Notes under the pieces: generated by a model
What the model was told of the DNA's origin: nothing
Seen by the model: the letters and a program-made list of their open reading frames with translations, nothing else
Database searches by the model: none
NCBI GenBank assembly: GCA_040222185.1
Contig: JAVKDP010000065.1
Coordinates: forward strand, 34,163-98,162
Length of the DNA: 64,000 nucleotides
DNA from: JAVKDP01 sp040222185
GTDB lineage: Bacteria; Bacteroidota; Rhodothermia; Balneolales; Balneolaceae
Direction: 5' to 3'
Position numbers and translations under genes: made by a program
Shown: one piece after another, positions 17,454 to 26,539 of the stretch
How the letters are laid out: each line of letters begins with the position of its first letter
How positions within the stretch are numbered: position 1 is the first letter of the stretch

Positions 17454-18656
17454 ATGAAGCAAACCGCTACTATTTTACTCATTTATTTATTCTTTATAGC
17501 CAACTGTCAGAAGTCTGATCAAAAAGTTTCGGATTTGGCGTCTGTTTCATTTACCCCAGCCGAGGCGGTTACGGAACCACCTGCAGATCAGGTTGATACA
17601 AATACTACGTCGTCGGTGTCAGTTGATCCTATAACAGACAGTCGCAGAAACGCGATCACAAATGCCGTTGAAAAAGCTAGTCCAGCTATCGTAAGTATTA
17701 CGGTTACCGAGCTACAAACTGGTTATACCAGGGATTTTGACACCTTTTATTTCAGGTTTTTTGAAAGGCCTATACAGCGCGAAGTTCAAAGTATGGGTTC
17801 CGGTTTTCTGATAAGCGGAGATGGAATGATCGTCACGAACGAACACGTAGCCAATAAGAATGCAAAAACGGTTATGGTTACCCTGGCTGATGAACAGACG
17901 TATGAAGCTGAGGTATTGGGAACAGATGAGCTGGCTGATCTAAGCCTTCTCAAAATTAAAAGTGACAAAGAGGATTTCCCTTATATAAAATTTGCTGGTT
18001 CAGATCATGTAATGGTTGGTGAATGGGCTATTGCAATGGGTAATCCGTTTGGGTTATTTGCAGATGGACAGCCTTCTGTTACAGTAGGTGTGGTTAGTGC
18101 TACAAAAAGAGATTTCAGACCAGATCCGGAAGAGCCCAGGTTATATATGGATATGATCCAGACCGATGCTGCGATAAACAGGGGGAATTCCGGCGGACCA
18201 CTGGTAAATAGTAATGGAGAAGTGATAGGGGTGAATACGTTCATCTTTACAGGCGGAACAAGTAACGGCTTTGTTGGGCTTGGCTTCGCAATACCAAGCG
18301 ATCGCGTCCAGAAAATTATCGGCCAATTAAAAGAATCAGGTGCGGTTTCATTGGATTTTGATCCCGGGTTATCATTTACACCTATGACCAGAAACCTGGT
18401 TTACCAATACGGTTTATCTCCTGTTCCTGGTTTATTTGTGACTAGTGTAAACAAAGCAGGTCCTGCATCCGAATGTGGAATTATGCCCGGATATATTATT
18501 ATCCGAATTGGAGATGAGCGGGTAAGTAGCGAAATGCATGCCTGGGCTCTGATGAGAGAATATGAAGAAGGAGATACTATGAAGATCCAGCTTCACAGAG
18601 AAGGCAAAGAATACGAAGCAGAGATGATGCTGAGAAAGCGTGTTGCAGGGCGGTAA
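17454..18656 (+). CDS. HtrA/DegP-type serine protease, putative lipoprotein
   Basis: A 400-residue periplasmic quality-control protease. The N-terminus MKQTATILLIYLFFIANC resembles a lipoprotein signal with Cys18 as the anchor, although Asn at -1 is unusual. The trypsin-like domain carries H131 (NEHVA), D162 (ADLSLLK) and S246 (GNSGGPL). A single PDZ domain follows (about 305-395), as in DegS-like rather than two-PDZ DegP forms. Residues ~20-60 are a low-complexity linker. It is probably co-transcribed with nrnA. Confidence 0.92.
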   Translation: MKQTATILLIYLFFIANCQKSDQKVSDLASVSFTPAEAVTEPPADQVDTNTTSSVSVDPITDSRRNAITNAVEKASPAIVSITVTELQTGYTRDFDTFYFRFFERPIQREVQSMGSGFLISGDGMIVTNEHVANKNAKTVMVTLADEQTYEAEVLGTDELADLSLLKIKSDKEDFPYIKFAGSDHVMVGEWAIAMGNPFGLFADGQPSVTVGVVSATKRDFRPDPEEPRLYMDMIQTDAAINRGNSGGPLVNSNGEVIGVNTFIFTGGTSNGFVGLGFAIPSDRVQKIIGQLKESGAVSLDFDPGLSFTPMTRNLVYQYGLSPVPGLFVTSVNKAGPASECGIMPGYIIIRIGDERVSSEMHAWALMREYEEGDTMKIQLHREGKEYEAEMMLRKRVAGR

Positions 18657-18738
18657 GTCTCAGAGTAAGCGGTTAAATCATAGATTTAGTAAAACAAACT
18701 GATTATACTTGAATAACACTTCAAGTAATTAAGAACCG

Positions 18739-19749
18739 ATGAAACGCTCACTTCTCCTACTCTCTTTTTTTGTATTTGGAAGCCTTTTGGCTACCGGACA
18801 AGAACCAACATTCAGCCTTCCTTTTTTAAAAGTTGAGGGTAATAAATTTGTAAGTGAAGAAGGTGATACTGTTATCCTTCGTGGTGTTTCTTTCTCTGAT
18901 CCGGATAAGCTTGAAAAAGAAGGACAATGGAATAAGGCATACTTCGCTAAAGCTAAAGAGTGGGGATCTAATGTAGTTCGTTTTCCGGTTCACCCAAGAG
19001 CGTGGAGAGAAAGAGGAGAAACGGCTTACCTGGAATTAATTGATCAGGGTGTTGCCTGGGCGAATGAGTTAGAATTGTATATAATCATAGACTGGCACTC
19101 TATTGGAAATCTTAGAACAGAGCTTTTTCAGCACCCGATGTATAACACATCTATGACAGAAACACTCCGCTTCTGGCAAACTATTTCAACCCGATACAGG
19201 AATAATCCGGTGATAGCATTTTACGAGGTTTTCAATGAGCCAACCCGATATAATGGTACACTTGGCAGAATGACATGGGATGAATACAAAGAACTTATGG
19301 AAGAGATTATTTACGTGATTTATGCTCATGATGAAAACGTAATTCCAATCGTAGGAGGGTTTAACTGGGCATACGATTTAACGAATGTGCGAGAGAACCC
19401 AATTGATGCAGAAGGAATAGCCTATGTATCTCATCCTTACCCTCAAAAAAGGGAGCAACCGTGGGAAGAAAAGTGGGAAGAAGACTGGGGTTTTGTGGCT
19501 GATACTTACCCAATGATTGCTACTGAGTTTGGCTTCATGGCTGAAGATGGCCCTGGAGCTCATATTCCCGTAATCGGTGATGAGGTATACGGAGAGGCTA
19601 TCATTAACTATTTCGAGAAAAAAGGAATTTCCTGGACAGCCTGGGTTTTTGATCCTGTGTGGTCACCCCAGCTTTTTAGAACATGGGATTTTATACCTAC
19701 AAGGCAAGGCACATTCTTTAGAGATAAAATGCTCGAATTGAATAAATAA
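18739..19749 (+). CDS. Secreted GH5-family glycoside hydrolase
   Basis: A 336-residue (beta/alpha)8 glycosidase with a signal peptide (1-20, ATGQ). Catalytic residues are E167 in the FNEP motif (acid/base) and E263 in ATEFGF (nucleophile); supporting motifs are RFPVHPRAW, IIIDWHS and YVSHPYP. GH5 members cleave beta-1,4-glucan, mannan or related polymers; the exact activity cannot be read by eye. No T9SS sorting domain is attached. It lies at the left border of the xylan island and converges with the subunit-3/GMC operon. Confidence 0.88.
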   Translation: MKRSLLLLSFFVFGSLLATGQEPTFSLPFLKVEGNKFVSEEGDTVILRGVSFSDPDKLEKEGQWNKAYFAKAKEWGSNVVRFPVHPRAWRERGETAYLELIDQGVAWANELELYIIIDWHSIGNLRTELFQHPMYNTSMTETLRFWQTISTRYRNNPVIAFYEVFNEPTRYNGTLGRMTWDEYKELMEEIIYVIYAHDENVIPIVGGFNWAYDLTNVRENPIDAEGIAYVSHPYPQKREQPWEEKWEEDWGFVADTYPMIATEFGFMAEDGPGAHIPVIGDEVYGEAIINYFEKKGISWTAWVFDPVWSPQLFRTWDFIPTRQGTFFRDKMLELNK

Positions 19750-19760
19750 CTAATACTCAC

Positions 19761-20348
19761 TTAACTGTTTGAGTGGAACCGGGCTTTATTGTTGGCTTCC
19801 CAAATAGCGGTATTAGGAAACATGAACTTATCGCCTGTTTTATAATCTACGCTCGGATCATAATATCCGGGAACGGGCGCATTTATAAAGAGTTCATTTG
19901 CGCAAACTTCTGAAGTCAGGTATCCCCAGATAGTAAGCTGTTTAACCATCAGGTAGTAATGCATATCAGAAGTTGCTCCAGCTTCTTTCTCCAGGTCTAA
20001 AACGAAGTCAGTTTTTTCTTGCGTAGAAAGTTGCTCAAAGTTTTTTGACTCTAACAGGTCAACTCCTTCAAGAAATTGCTTTTGCTCCTCTTCATTATAA
20101 AAATCAGAAACGATGTTGTTCATGAAATCACCAACATTGGCAGCTTTGGCACCGGCGCTATCAGAAGTAGTTGGTATAATTATTTCGGCTATGTCATTTA
20201 GCAGAGATATTTGATCATTATCTAATATTCCATTTGTGCTCGTGCCCCTTGGAGAACACCCGCTTAAGAAGGCTTCTGCTCCAAAGATGACGCCTCCTAC
20301 AAATAAACCTAACCTGGAAAGAGCTTCTTTTCTACTAATGAAATCCAT
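19761..20348 (-). CDS. Gluconate 2-dehydrogenase subunit 3 family protein
   Basis: A 195-residue exported small subunit. The N-terminus (SRKEALSRLG followed by a hydrophobic stretch and FLSGC) looks like a Tat-type signal with a possible lipid-anchored Cys31, although the twin arginine is not intact (SRK). The family-typical helix DNDQISLLNDIAEIIIPTT is present. It partners the GMC flavoprotein encoded just upstream; stop and start overlap by one base. Together they would oxidise a sugar or polyol in the periplasm. The cytochrome subunit of classical gluconate 2-dehydrogenase is not encoded nearby. Confidence 0.88.
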   Translation of the reverse strand: MDFISRKEALSRLGLFVGGVIFGAEAFLSGCSPRGTSTNGILDNDQISLLNDIAEIIIPTTSDSAGAKAANVGDFMNNIVSDFYNEEEQKQFLEGVDLLESKNFEQLSTQEKTDFVLDLEKEAGATSDMHYYLMVKQLTIWGYLTSEVCANELFINAPVPGYYDPSVDYKTGDKFMFPNTAIWEANNKARFHSNS

Positions 20349-22054
20349 TACAGTGCTCCTTTTTTAAGTTGTTTAAAGGCATAATCAGATGCTCTTGCAG
20401 TCATTGCCATAAAAGTTATAGATGGATTTTGACAGGCTGCTGAAGCCATCGCAGAACCATCGGCAACAAACACATTTTTGACAGCATGCATCTGGTTCCA
20501 GCCATTCAGCATTGAGGTTTTAGGGTCTTTACCCATTTGGCATCCACCCATTTCATGAATATCCAGACCTGGGGCCTGGTTTGAGTCCGAAACCTGGATG
20601 TTTTTAACTCCTGCTGCTTCAAGAATTTCAGCACCAGTCACCTTTATATCCTCACACATTTTTTCTTCATTCTCAGAATAGCTTATATCTATTTCAATAA
20701 GCGGAATTCCCCATTGATCAGTTTCGGTTTCACTAAGCGAAACCTTATTTTCAAAGCGAGGCAAGACTTCTCCCATCCCGGTCATTCCAACACCCCAGCC
20801 TCCAAGCTCCGAAAGTTGTTCTTTTAAATCCGAACCAATGGGCTGTTTATTCGGATCCATCTTTCCAACTCCTCTGTTCGACCACATTCCAAATGAATAT
20901 CCTCGTAAAAAGTCCTTTTGAATATCGTTTCCAATATTTCGAAATCTTGGGATGTATAATCCAGTAGGTTTTCGTCCAAAGAAGTATTTATCCTCGAACC
21001 CGTCAAGCTCACCCCGAACCCTAATCCGATAATTATGGAAAGTCAGGTAACGTCCCAGGCTGCCGCTGTCATTTCCAATACCATTTGGGAATCGCTCAGA
21101 TTTCGAGTTCATCATAAGGAGCAAGGAGTTTATAGCTCCTGCATTTACCATTATTACATCAGCTGTATACTCAATTACCTCTTTGGTGTTCGTATCAATA
21201 ACCCTTACACCGGTTGCTTTGCCATGGTTTTCATCGTACATGATTTCCTGTACCACAGAGAAAGGTCTCAATGTCATGTTACCAGTAGCGGCGGCAGCAG
21301 GAATGGTCACAGAGTTTGCGCTAAAATAGCCACCATATGGGCATCCCCTTTCACATCGGCTTCGGTACATGCACACTCTACCATTATGAGGGCGGGAAAG
21401 ATTAGCTACCCGTGCAAAAATCACATGACGGTCTTTAAATCGGGATTCAACATTCTTCTTAAGGTGTTTTTCTACATCAGTAAATTCCATAGGCGGAAGA
21501 AACTCTCCATCAGGAACAGCTTCCAAACCATCCTTATTCCCACTAATACCAGCGTATCGTTCAACATGGGAATACCACGGTGCTAAATCATCATACCGGA
21601 TAGGCCAGTCCACACCATGTCCGTCCTTCGAGTTTGCTTCAAAATCAAACCGGGCCCAGCGCTGTACATGCCGTGCCCACATTAAAGACTTTCCACCAAC
21701 CTGGTAACCACGAATCCAATCGAAAGGCTTTTTCTGGATGTACGGATGTTCATCATCAAGTACAAAATGTTGAGTAGTTGCTTCTCTGAAAGCATAACAC
21801 TTGCTTACGATAGGATTTTCTTTAGCAATAGAAGGGTGAATGGTATTTCTATATGGGAATTCCCAAAGCTCTTTTGTTGCTGTGGTATAATCCTTTATAT
21901 GCTCTATGTTTCTGCCCCTTTCCAGCACCAAGGTTTTGAGGCCTTTCTCACAAAATTCTTTGGCAGCCCAGCTGCCCGACATGCCGGCACCAATTACAAT
22001 GGCATCAAAATGGTTTGCCTTTTTTGCCTTAATATTTAGATTCGTGGAGTTCAT
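20348..22054 (-). CDS. GMC-family oxidoreductase
   Basis: A 568-residue FAD flavoprotein. The N-terminal dinucleotide fold is IVIGAGMSGSWAAKEF, followed by the GMC block YQVGGKSLMWARHVQRW, a Cys-rich stretch (CMYRSRCERGCPYGGYF) seen in the gluconate dehydrogenase-type branch, and the C-terminal block HEMGGCQMG plus VFVADGSAMASAACQNPS. It has no own signal and is probably carried out of the cytoplasm with the subunit-3 partner. It likely oxidises sugars, aldonates or alcohols; the substrate is unknown. A 25-bp perfect palindrome lies 91 bases upstream of its start. Confidence 0.92.
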   Translation of the reverse strand: MNSTNLNIKAKKANHFDAIVIGAGMSGSWAAKEFCEKGLKTLVLERGRNIEHIKDYTTATKELWEFPYRNTIHPSIAKENPIVSKCYAFREATTQHFVLDDEHPYIQKKPFDWIRGYQVGGKSLMWARHVQRWARFDFEANSKDGHGVDWPIRYDDLAPWYSHVERYAGISGNKDGLEAVPDGEFLPPMEFTDVEKHLKKNVESRFKDRHVIFARVANLSRPHNGRVCMYRSRCERGCPYGGYFSANSVTIPAAAATGNMTLRPFSVVQEIMYDENHGKATGVRVIDTNTKEVIEYTADVIMVNAGAINSLLLMMNSKSERFPNGIGNDSGSLGRYLTFHNYRIRVRGELDGFEDKYFFGRKPTGLYIPRFRNIGNDIQKDFLRGYSFGMWSNRGVGKMDPNKQPIGSDLKEQLSELGGWGVGMTGMGEVLPRFENKVSLSETETDQWGIPLIEIDISYSENEEKMCEDIKVTGAEILEAAGVKNIQVSDSNQAPGLDIHEMGGCQMGKDPKTSMLNGWNQMHAVKNVFVADGSAMASAACQNPSITFMAMTARASDYAFKQLKKGAL

Positions 22055-22144
22055 TAGGGAAGTTTCCTGTACAGTTCTTATGAATAGCTTGCAATCGATT
22101 TAATAGATTCCATGGTCATGACATAATATAACGATGAGAGTTAG

Positions 22145-22169
22145 AATTACTAAATTCAATTTAGTAATT
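22145..22169. promoter_or_regulatory. 25-bp perfect palindrome between the GMC and lacI genes
   Basis: AATTACTAAATT (22145-22156) and AATTTAGTAATT (22158-22169) are exact reverse complements around a single C. It lies in the divergent intergenic region, 91 bases before the GMC start and 170 bases before the LacI start. It is unrelated to the TTGAGC-type operators. It suits a dimeric regulator site; it could also form an AT-rich cruciform. Confidence 0.55.
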
Positions 22170-22303
22170 ATGAATTCAAAGCTGTTATCCAGTTAAACAT
22201 ATGTTATTTATTTCTTTAGATGACGCGATTTGTTTCGCGAAAAAGTATTCTAAGATATCAAGCCAAAATCGGAAAGCAATTAAAGATTGATTTTCACTTA
22301 AAT

Positions 22304-22322
22304 TTGTGCAAAATTTGCTCAA
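22304..22322. promoter_or_regulatory. LacI-type operator before the first lacI gene
   Basis: TTGTGCAAAATTTGCTCAA matches the 19-bp palindrome inferred for this island at 18 of 19 positions. It ends 16 bases before the ATG of the LacI gene, so bound repressor would block its own gene (autoregulation, inferred). Confidence 0.65.
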
Positions 22323-22338
22323 CTTTTTAAGCACCAAA

Positions 22339-23349
22339 ATGAAGATCACTTTAAAAGATATAGCCAGCGATACTGGCTTTTCGGTTTCAACAATTTCCAG
22401 GGCGGTACGCGGAGAAGGCCGCATCTCTGAAGACAACAGAAGAAAGATTCTTGCTAGCGCACACAAACTGGGCTATCCCCTTCCGGTACATGGGCGTATG
22501 ATTCCTGATAACCTCCCGCCATACATTGCTTTAATTACCCAGTTCAGAGTTGGTGAATTCTATTCTTCTTTTACCGTTGGGTTTATGGAAGCGGCACATA
22601 AAAAAGGAGTGACTCTTAGTGTTTTCTGTATTGAGCATGATCCGGGTTCTATAAGCACTTTGATTGAACGTTTGCGCTCAATAGGCTACAGCGCAGCTGT
22701 ACTTTTTGTGCCGGAGCTAAAGGAAGATGAATACAAGCATGTTCTTCATTCTACACCAAGCGACTTTCCAATTATCTCGTGTTCAAATATAGATAACTCA
22801 ATTCTGGATACTGTAACATTTGATGCCTACCAGGGTGCAACACTTGTTGCAAGACATTTCCATAGCGAAGGGTACCAAAAGCTTGGAATGATTGAAGGGC
22901 CCTCTGAAATGCCGGAATCAAGATTCAGAACAAATGGTTTTACTGACTATATCACACACGTAGCAGAAGAACAAATGATATGGACTTACCGCGGTGATTA
23001 TACATTGGAGTCAGGTGTAGCATCGTTTAAAGAGTTTGAGAAATTAACTGTGAAACCAGAAGCTATATTTGCAGCAAATGATGCAATGGCTGTTGGCTTT
23101 ATGGAAGCAGCCCGAGAATCAGGATACAAGATTCCCCAGGATATTGCTTTGGCTGGCTATGATAATCTGCCTCTCTGCCAAAATCATTATCCAAAAATTA
23201 CATCGGTTAATACCGACTATAGCAGGCTGGCAGAAAACACTATAGATAACCTGCTTTCTAGAAGAGAAAACCCTAATAATCACCAGGGAATAGTAAGTAT
23301 GGTACCGGTGACCCTGGCGATTCGAGACTCGAGTATTAGGCAAAAGTAA
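22339..23349 (+). CDS. LacI-family transcriptional regulator (first of two)
   Basis: A 336-residue regulator; the ATG at 22339 puts MKITLKDIA at the N-terminus as in typical LacI proteins (an upstream TTG would add 11 residues covering the operator). The helix-turn-helix is DTGFSVSTISRAVRG (about 10-24) with hinge KLGYPLP. The periplasmic-binding-protein-like effector domain (about 60-336) has the NDAMAVGFMEAARESGYKIPQDIALAGYDNLP block typical of the family. An operator overlaps its leader and two more follow it, before the xylulokinase gene, so it is the likely regulator of the xylan regulon; the effector is probably xylose or a xylo-oligosaccharide (inference). Confidence 0.92.
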   Translation: MKITLKDIASDTGFSVSTISRAVRGEGRISEDNRRKILASAHKLGYPLPVHGRMIPDNLPPYIALITQFRVGEFYSSFTVGFMEAAHKKGVTLSVFCIEHDPGSISTLIERLRSIGYSAAVLFVPELKEDEYKHVLHSTPSDFPIISCSNIDNSILDTVTFDAYQGATLVARHFHSEGYQKLGMIEGPSEMPESRFRTNGFTDYITHVAEEQMIWTYRGDYTLESGVASFKEFEKLTVKPEAIFAANDAMAVGFMEAARESGYKIPQDIALAGYDNLPLCQNHYPKITSVNTDYSRLAENTIDNLLSRRENPNNHQGIVSMVPVTLAIRDSSIRQK

Positions 23350-23364
23350 AAGCCATTACTAACA

Positions 23365-23383
23365 TTGAGCAAAATTTACTCAA
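23365..23383. promoter_or_regulatory. LacI-type operator 1 upstream of xylB
   Basis: TTGAGCAAAATTTACTCAA, 18 of 19 matches to the island palindrome, 15 bases after the lacI stop codon. Confidence 0.65.
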
Positions 23384-23385
23384 AA

Positions 23386-23404
23386 TTAAGAAAATTTTGC
23401 TCAA
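23386..23404. promoter_or_regulatory. LacI-type operator 2 upstream of xylB
   Basis: TTAAGAAAATTTTGCTCAA, 16 of 19 matches, with an intact right half. Its start is exactly 21 bp (two helical turns) after that of operator 1, so two dimers could sit on the same DNA face. Confidence 0.55.
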
Positions 23405-23467
23405 ACAGGGTTTCTTTTTTCTCCCCATTTAGATATACTAGGTTCCTCTCGCCTATTAGGTAGAGAA

Positions 23468-23575
23468 ATGCTGATCAATCTGCTAGTATGGTTGGGAATC
23501 TCAGGCTTTTTGATGCTTGACTTCATTAGTTTTCTTGATCGGTTTAAAATTGATATCAGGGCAAATGCCCGTTAG
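23468..23575 (+). CDS. Possible 35-residue membrane peptide in the xyl leader
   Basis: An ATG preceded by AGGTAGAG opens a 35-codon frame: a hydrophobic helix (MLINLLVWLGISGFLML) followed by a mixed charged tail (FLDRFKIDIRANAR). It ends 20 bases before xylB and lies downstream of the tandem operators, so it would be the first reading frame of the xylBA transcript. I recognise no family. It could be a small membrane protein, a leader peptide or chance. Confidence 0.4.
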   Translation: MLINLLVWLGISGFLMLDFISFLDRFKIDIRANAR

Positions 23576-23595
23576 ATTTTAAAAGGATCAAACGT

Positions 23596-25095
23596 ATGTT
23601 TTTAGGAGTCGATCTTGGAAGTTCATCAATAAAGTTGTCTTTATTTGATGCTGAGAAAGGAAAGGTAATTTCATCTGTTACCCACCCTAAGGTAGAACTG
23701 CAGATTCATGCCCCTCAACAAGGCTGGGCAGAACAAGATCCAAACTTGTGGTGGAGTAATTTTATAGAAGCATTTCATTTGCTAACTAAAAAAAGTGGAG
23801 TATCTCCATTTAGCATAAGGGCCATTGGAATTTCATATCAAATGCATGGCCTGGTTTTGGTTGATAAAGACCTCGAAGTTTTAAGAGCCTCAATCATTTG
23901 GTGCGACAGCCGTGCTGTAGAAGTTGGTAACGAAGCTTTTAACTCATTGGGTGATGACTATTGTTTACCACACCTTCTGAATTCTCCCGGAAATTTTACA
24001 GCTTCCAAATTAGCCTGGGTAAAACAGAACGAGCCTGATGTATATGCTAAGGCGTACAAGTTTATGCTACCGGGTGACTATATAGCCATGCGCTTAACCG
24101 GGAAAGTAACAACTACAGAAACGGGACTTTCTGAAGGAGTGTTCTGGGATTTTAAAGAGCGAAAAGTAAGCCGGAAGCTACTTGATGAATTTGGAATCTC
24201 GGAAGATTTGATCCCTGAAATTGTACCCGCTATTGGAGAAGGTGTACCTGTTCAAAAAAGCATTTGCGACGAACTTGGCTTTTCCAGTGATGTAAAAATA
24301 ACATATAGAGGTGGGGATCAGCCTAATAACGCATTTTCTTTGAACGTACTGAAGCCAGGAGAAATAGCAGCTACAGCAGGAACTTCAGGTGTTATCTATG
24401 CAGTAACGGATAAAAATGCATACGATATAAAATCGAGGATTAACTCATTTCTGCATGTAAATGATACACCAGATGCCGCTCGTAATGGTGTGTTAATCTG
24501 TATAAATGGTACCGGAATCTTATATAGCTGGCTCAAGAAATTATTGAATTCAGGCAACGGCAATATCGATTATGAAAACATGAACGATATGGTAAATGCT
24601 GTTCAGCCAGGTTCAGAAGGCCTTACCTGCCTTCCATTTGGAAATGGGGCTGAACGAATATTTGAAAACAGAATTGTAGGTTCGCATTTATTAAACCTGG
24701 ATTTCAATCGCCATGAAACCAGCCACATACTTCGGGCATCACTGGAAGGAATAGTATATGCGCTAAACCTGGGATTCGAAATGTTGGCAGACCTGGATAT
24801 TTCCAGGAACACAATTAGAGCCGGTCATGCTAACCTGTTTTTGAGCAAATCATTTCGTGAAATCTTTGTAAACGTAACGGGCACCCGGCTGGAAATTTAC
24901 GATACAGATGGAGCGGCAGGCGCTGCCAGAGGTTCTGCCCTTGGCTCAGGCTTTTATGCTACACCTGAAGAAGCTTTTTCTAACCTCGAAAGACTTGAAG
25001 TGATTGAGCCAGATGCAAAGCTGGTAGAAATTTATAAAAACCTGTTCAATGAGTGGCAGGGTACTATTGAAAAACACTCTTTTAACACAAAATAA
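23596..25095 (+). CDS. xylB: Xylulokinase
   Basis: A 499-residue FGGY-family sugar kinase that phosphorylates D-xylulose for the pentose phosphate pathway. Evidence: N-terminal phosphate loop FLGVDLGSSSIKLSLFD, the substrate block YQMHGLVLVDKDLEVLR...IIWCDSRA, the catalytic Asp in RGGDQPNNAFSL and the adenosine-binding GTSGVIYAV and GAAGAARGSALGSG regions. An AAAAGGA lies upstream of its start. The xylose isomerase gene follows after 32 bases, giving a classical xylBA unit controlled by the tandem LacI-type operators. Confidence 0.95.
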   Translation: MFLGVDLGSSSIKLSLFDAEKGKVISSVTHPKVELQIHAPQQGWAEQDPNLWWSNFIEAFHLLTKKSGVSPFSIRAIGISYQMHGLVLVDKDLEVLRASIIWCDSRAVEVGNEAFNSLGDDYCLPHLLNSPGNFTASKLAWVKQNEPDVYAKAYKFMLPGDYIAMRLTGKVTTTETGLSEGVFWDFKERKVSRKLLDEFGISEDLIPEIVPAIGEGVPVQKSICDELGFSSDVKITYRGGDQPNNAFSLNVLKPGEIAATAGTSGVIYAVTDKNAYDIKSRINSFLHVNDTPDAARNGVLICINGTGILYSWLKKLLNSGNGNIDYENMNDMVNAVQPGSEGLTCLPFGNGAERIFENRIVGSHLLNLDFNRHETSHILRASLEGIVYALNLGFEMLADLDISRNTIRAGHANLFLSKSFREIFVNVTGTRLEIYDTDGAAGAARGSALGSGFYATPEEAFSNLERLEVIEPDAKLVEIYKNLFNEWQGTIEKHSFNTK

Positions 25096-25127
25096 GGGAC
25101 TAATTAGCCCTAAACATAATTATAGCT

Positions 25128-26456
25128 ATGGAAGTACTACTTGGAGATAAAGAATATTTCAAAGGAATTGGTAAGATCAATTTTGAAGGGAAAGAATCCG
25201 ATAACCCGCTAGCATTCAAATACTACGACGCCAATAAAGTTGTTGCTGGTAAAACAATGAATGAGCATTTCAAGTTTGCAGTGGCCTACTGGCACACACT
25301 TACAGGCACTGGCGGTGATCCATTTGGGCCAGGTACGAAGAACTTTCCATGGGCTGTAAATAGTGATCCGTATCAAAATGCTAAAGATAAAATGGATGCG
25401 GCTTTTGAGTTTATTACCAAGCTGGGCGTTGATTATTATTGCTTCCATGACTTCGATTTAATTGATGAAGGAGATACACTTGAAGAGTCTGAAAAAAGAC
25501 TGGATTTCATCACTGATTATGCCAAAGAGAAACAATCAGCTTCTGGAGTTAAACTGCTTTGGGGAACTGCAAACTGCTTTAGCAACCCGAGATATATGAA
25601 CGGCGCTGCAACGAATCCTGAATTTGATGTGGTTGCTTTTGCGGGAGCACAGGTTAAAAATGCTCTTGATGCTACTATTAAACTAGGTGGTGAAAACTAT
25701 GTTTTCTGGGGCGGTCGTGAAGGGTACATGTCGCTGCTGAATACTCAAATGGGTCGTGAAGTTGATCATTTTGCAAAGTTCCTTCATATGGCCAGAGACT
25801 ATGCACGCGCTCAGGGTTTCAAAGGAACGTTCTTTATTGAGCCAAAGCCAATGGAGCCGTCTAAGCACCAGTATGATTTTGACTCTGCAACGGTTCTGGG
25901 ATTTTTAACAAAGTACGATCTGCTGGATGACTTCAAATTAAATATAGAAGTAAACCACGCTACTCTGGCTCAGCACACTTTTGAGCATGAACTACAGGTA
26001 GCCGCAGATAACGGTCTATTAGGTAGTATTGACGCAAATCGCGGAGACTATCAAAATGGATGGGATACCGATCAGTTTCCAGTTGATGTATTTGAAATCA
26101 CACAGGCGATGTTGGTAATTTTGCAAAGTGGTGGAATTCAAGGTGGCGGAATAAACTTTGATGCTAAAACCCGTCGAAATTCAACAGACCTTATTGATCT
26201 TTTCCATGCTCATATTGGTGGAATGGATGTATTTGCCCGTTCACTTATGGCTGCTGATGCAATTCTCCAGAAATCGAAGTTCAAAGCAATGCGAACTGAG
26301 CGGTACAGCTCTTTCGACTCAGGCGCTGGTAAAGCTTTTGAGGAAGGAAACTCTACTCTTGAGGATCTTCACGCTCATGCGAAAGGCAACCAGGATATTG
26401 AGCAAAAAAGTGGAAAGCAGGAACTTTACGAGAACATCGTAAACCAGTTTATCTAA
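25128..26456 (+). CDS. xylA: Xylose isomerase
   Basis: A 442-residue class II xylose isomerase that interconverts D-xylose and D-xylulose with divalent metal. Recognisable blocks are [33 protein letters not shown], the catalytic-His region [19 protein letters not shown], the metal-ligand stretches [17 protein letters not shown] and [18 protein letters not shown], and [20 protein letters not shown]. Length is normal. It is the second gene of xylBA and is followed directly by a strong terminator that separates it from the GH10 xylanase gene. Confidence 0.97.
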   Translation: MEVLLGDKEYFKGIGKINFEGKESDNPLAFKYYDANKVVAGKTMNEHFKFAVAYWHTLTGTGGDPFGPGTKNFPWAVNSDPYQNAKDKMDAAFEFITKLGVDYYCFHDFDLIDEGDTLEESEKRLDFITDYAKEKQSASGVKLLWGTANCFSNPRYMNGAATNPEFDVVAFAGAQVKNALDATIKLGGENYVFWGGREGYMSLLNTQMGREVDHFAKFLHMARDYARAQGFKGTFFIEPKPMEPSKHQYDFDSATVLGFLTKYDLLDDFKLNIEVNHATLAQHTFEHELQVAADNGLLGSIDANRGDYQNGWDTDQFPVDVFEITQAMLVILQSGGIQGGGINFDAKTRRNSTDLIDLFHAHIGGMDVFARSLMAADAILQKSKFKAMRTERYSSFDSGAGKAFEEGNSTLEDLHAHAKGNQDIEQKSGKQELYENIVNQFI

Positions 26457-26467
26457 AGACGAACTTG

Positions 26468-26513
26468 AAAACCTGTTTCATGGGTATCTCAATACTTGGA
26501 AACAGGTTTTTTT
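26468..26513 (+). terminator. Rho-independent terminator after xylA
   Basis: AAAACCTGTTTC (26468-26479) pairs with GAAACAGGTTTT (26499-26510) around a 19-base loop, followed by further T residues. It begins 11 bases after the xylA stop and separates xylBA from the xylanase operon. Confidence 0.8.
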
Positions 26514-26539
26514 ATCTCTACCACAAAACAATTTGCTAT

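Noticed and set aside
24838..24860. TTGAGCAAAT within xylB and TTGAGCAAAA near 26397 in xylA as operators
   Set aside because: Only the left half matches and both are coding; the right halves are absent.
25098..25114. AGGG-A-CTAATTAG-CCCT near-palindrome between xylB and xylA as an operator
   Set aside because: The arms are offset by one base, and it does not resemble the island operator; a weak intra-operon hairpin is the simpler reading.
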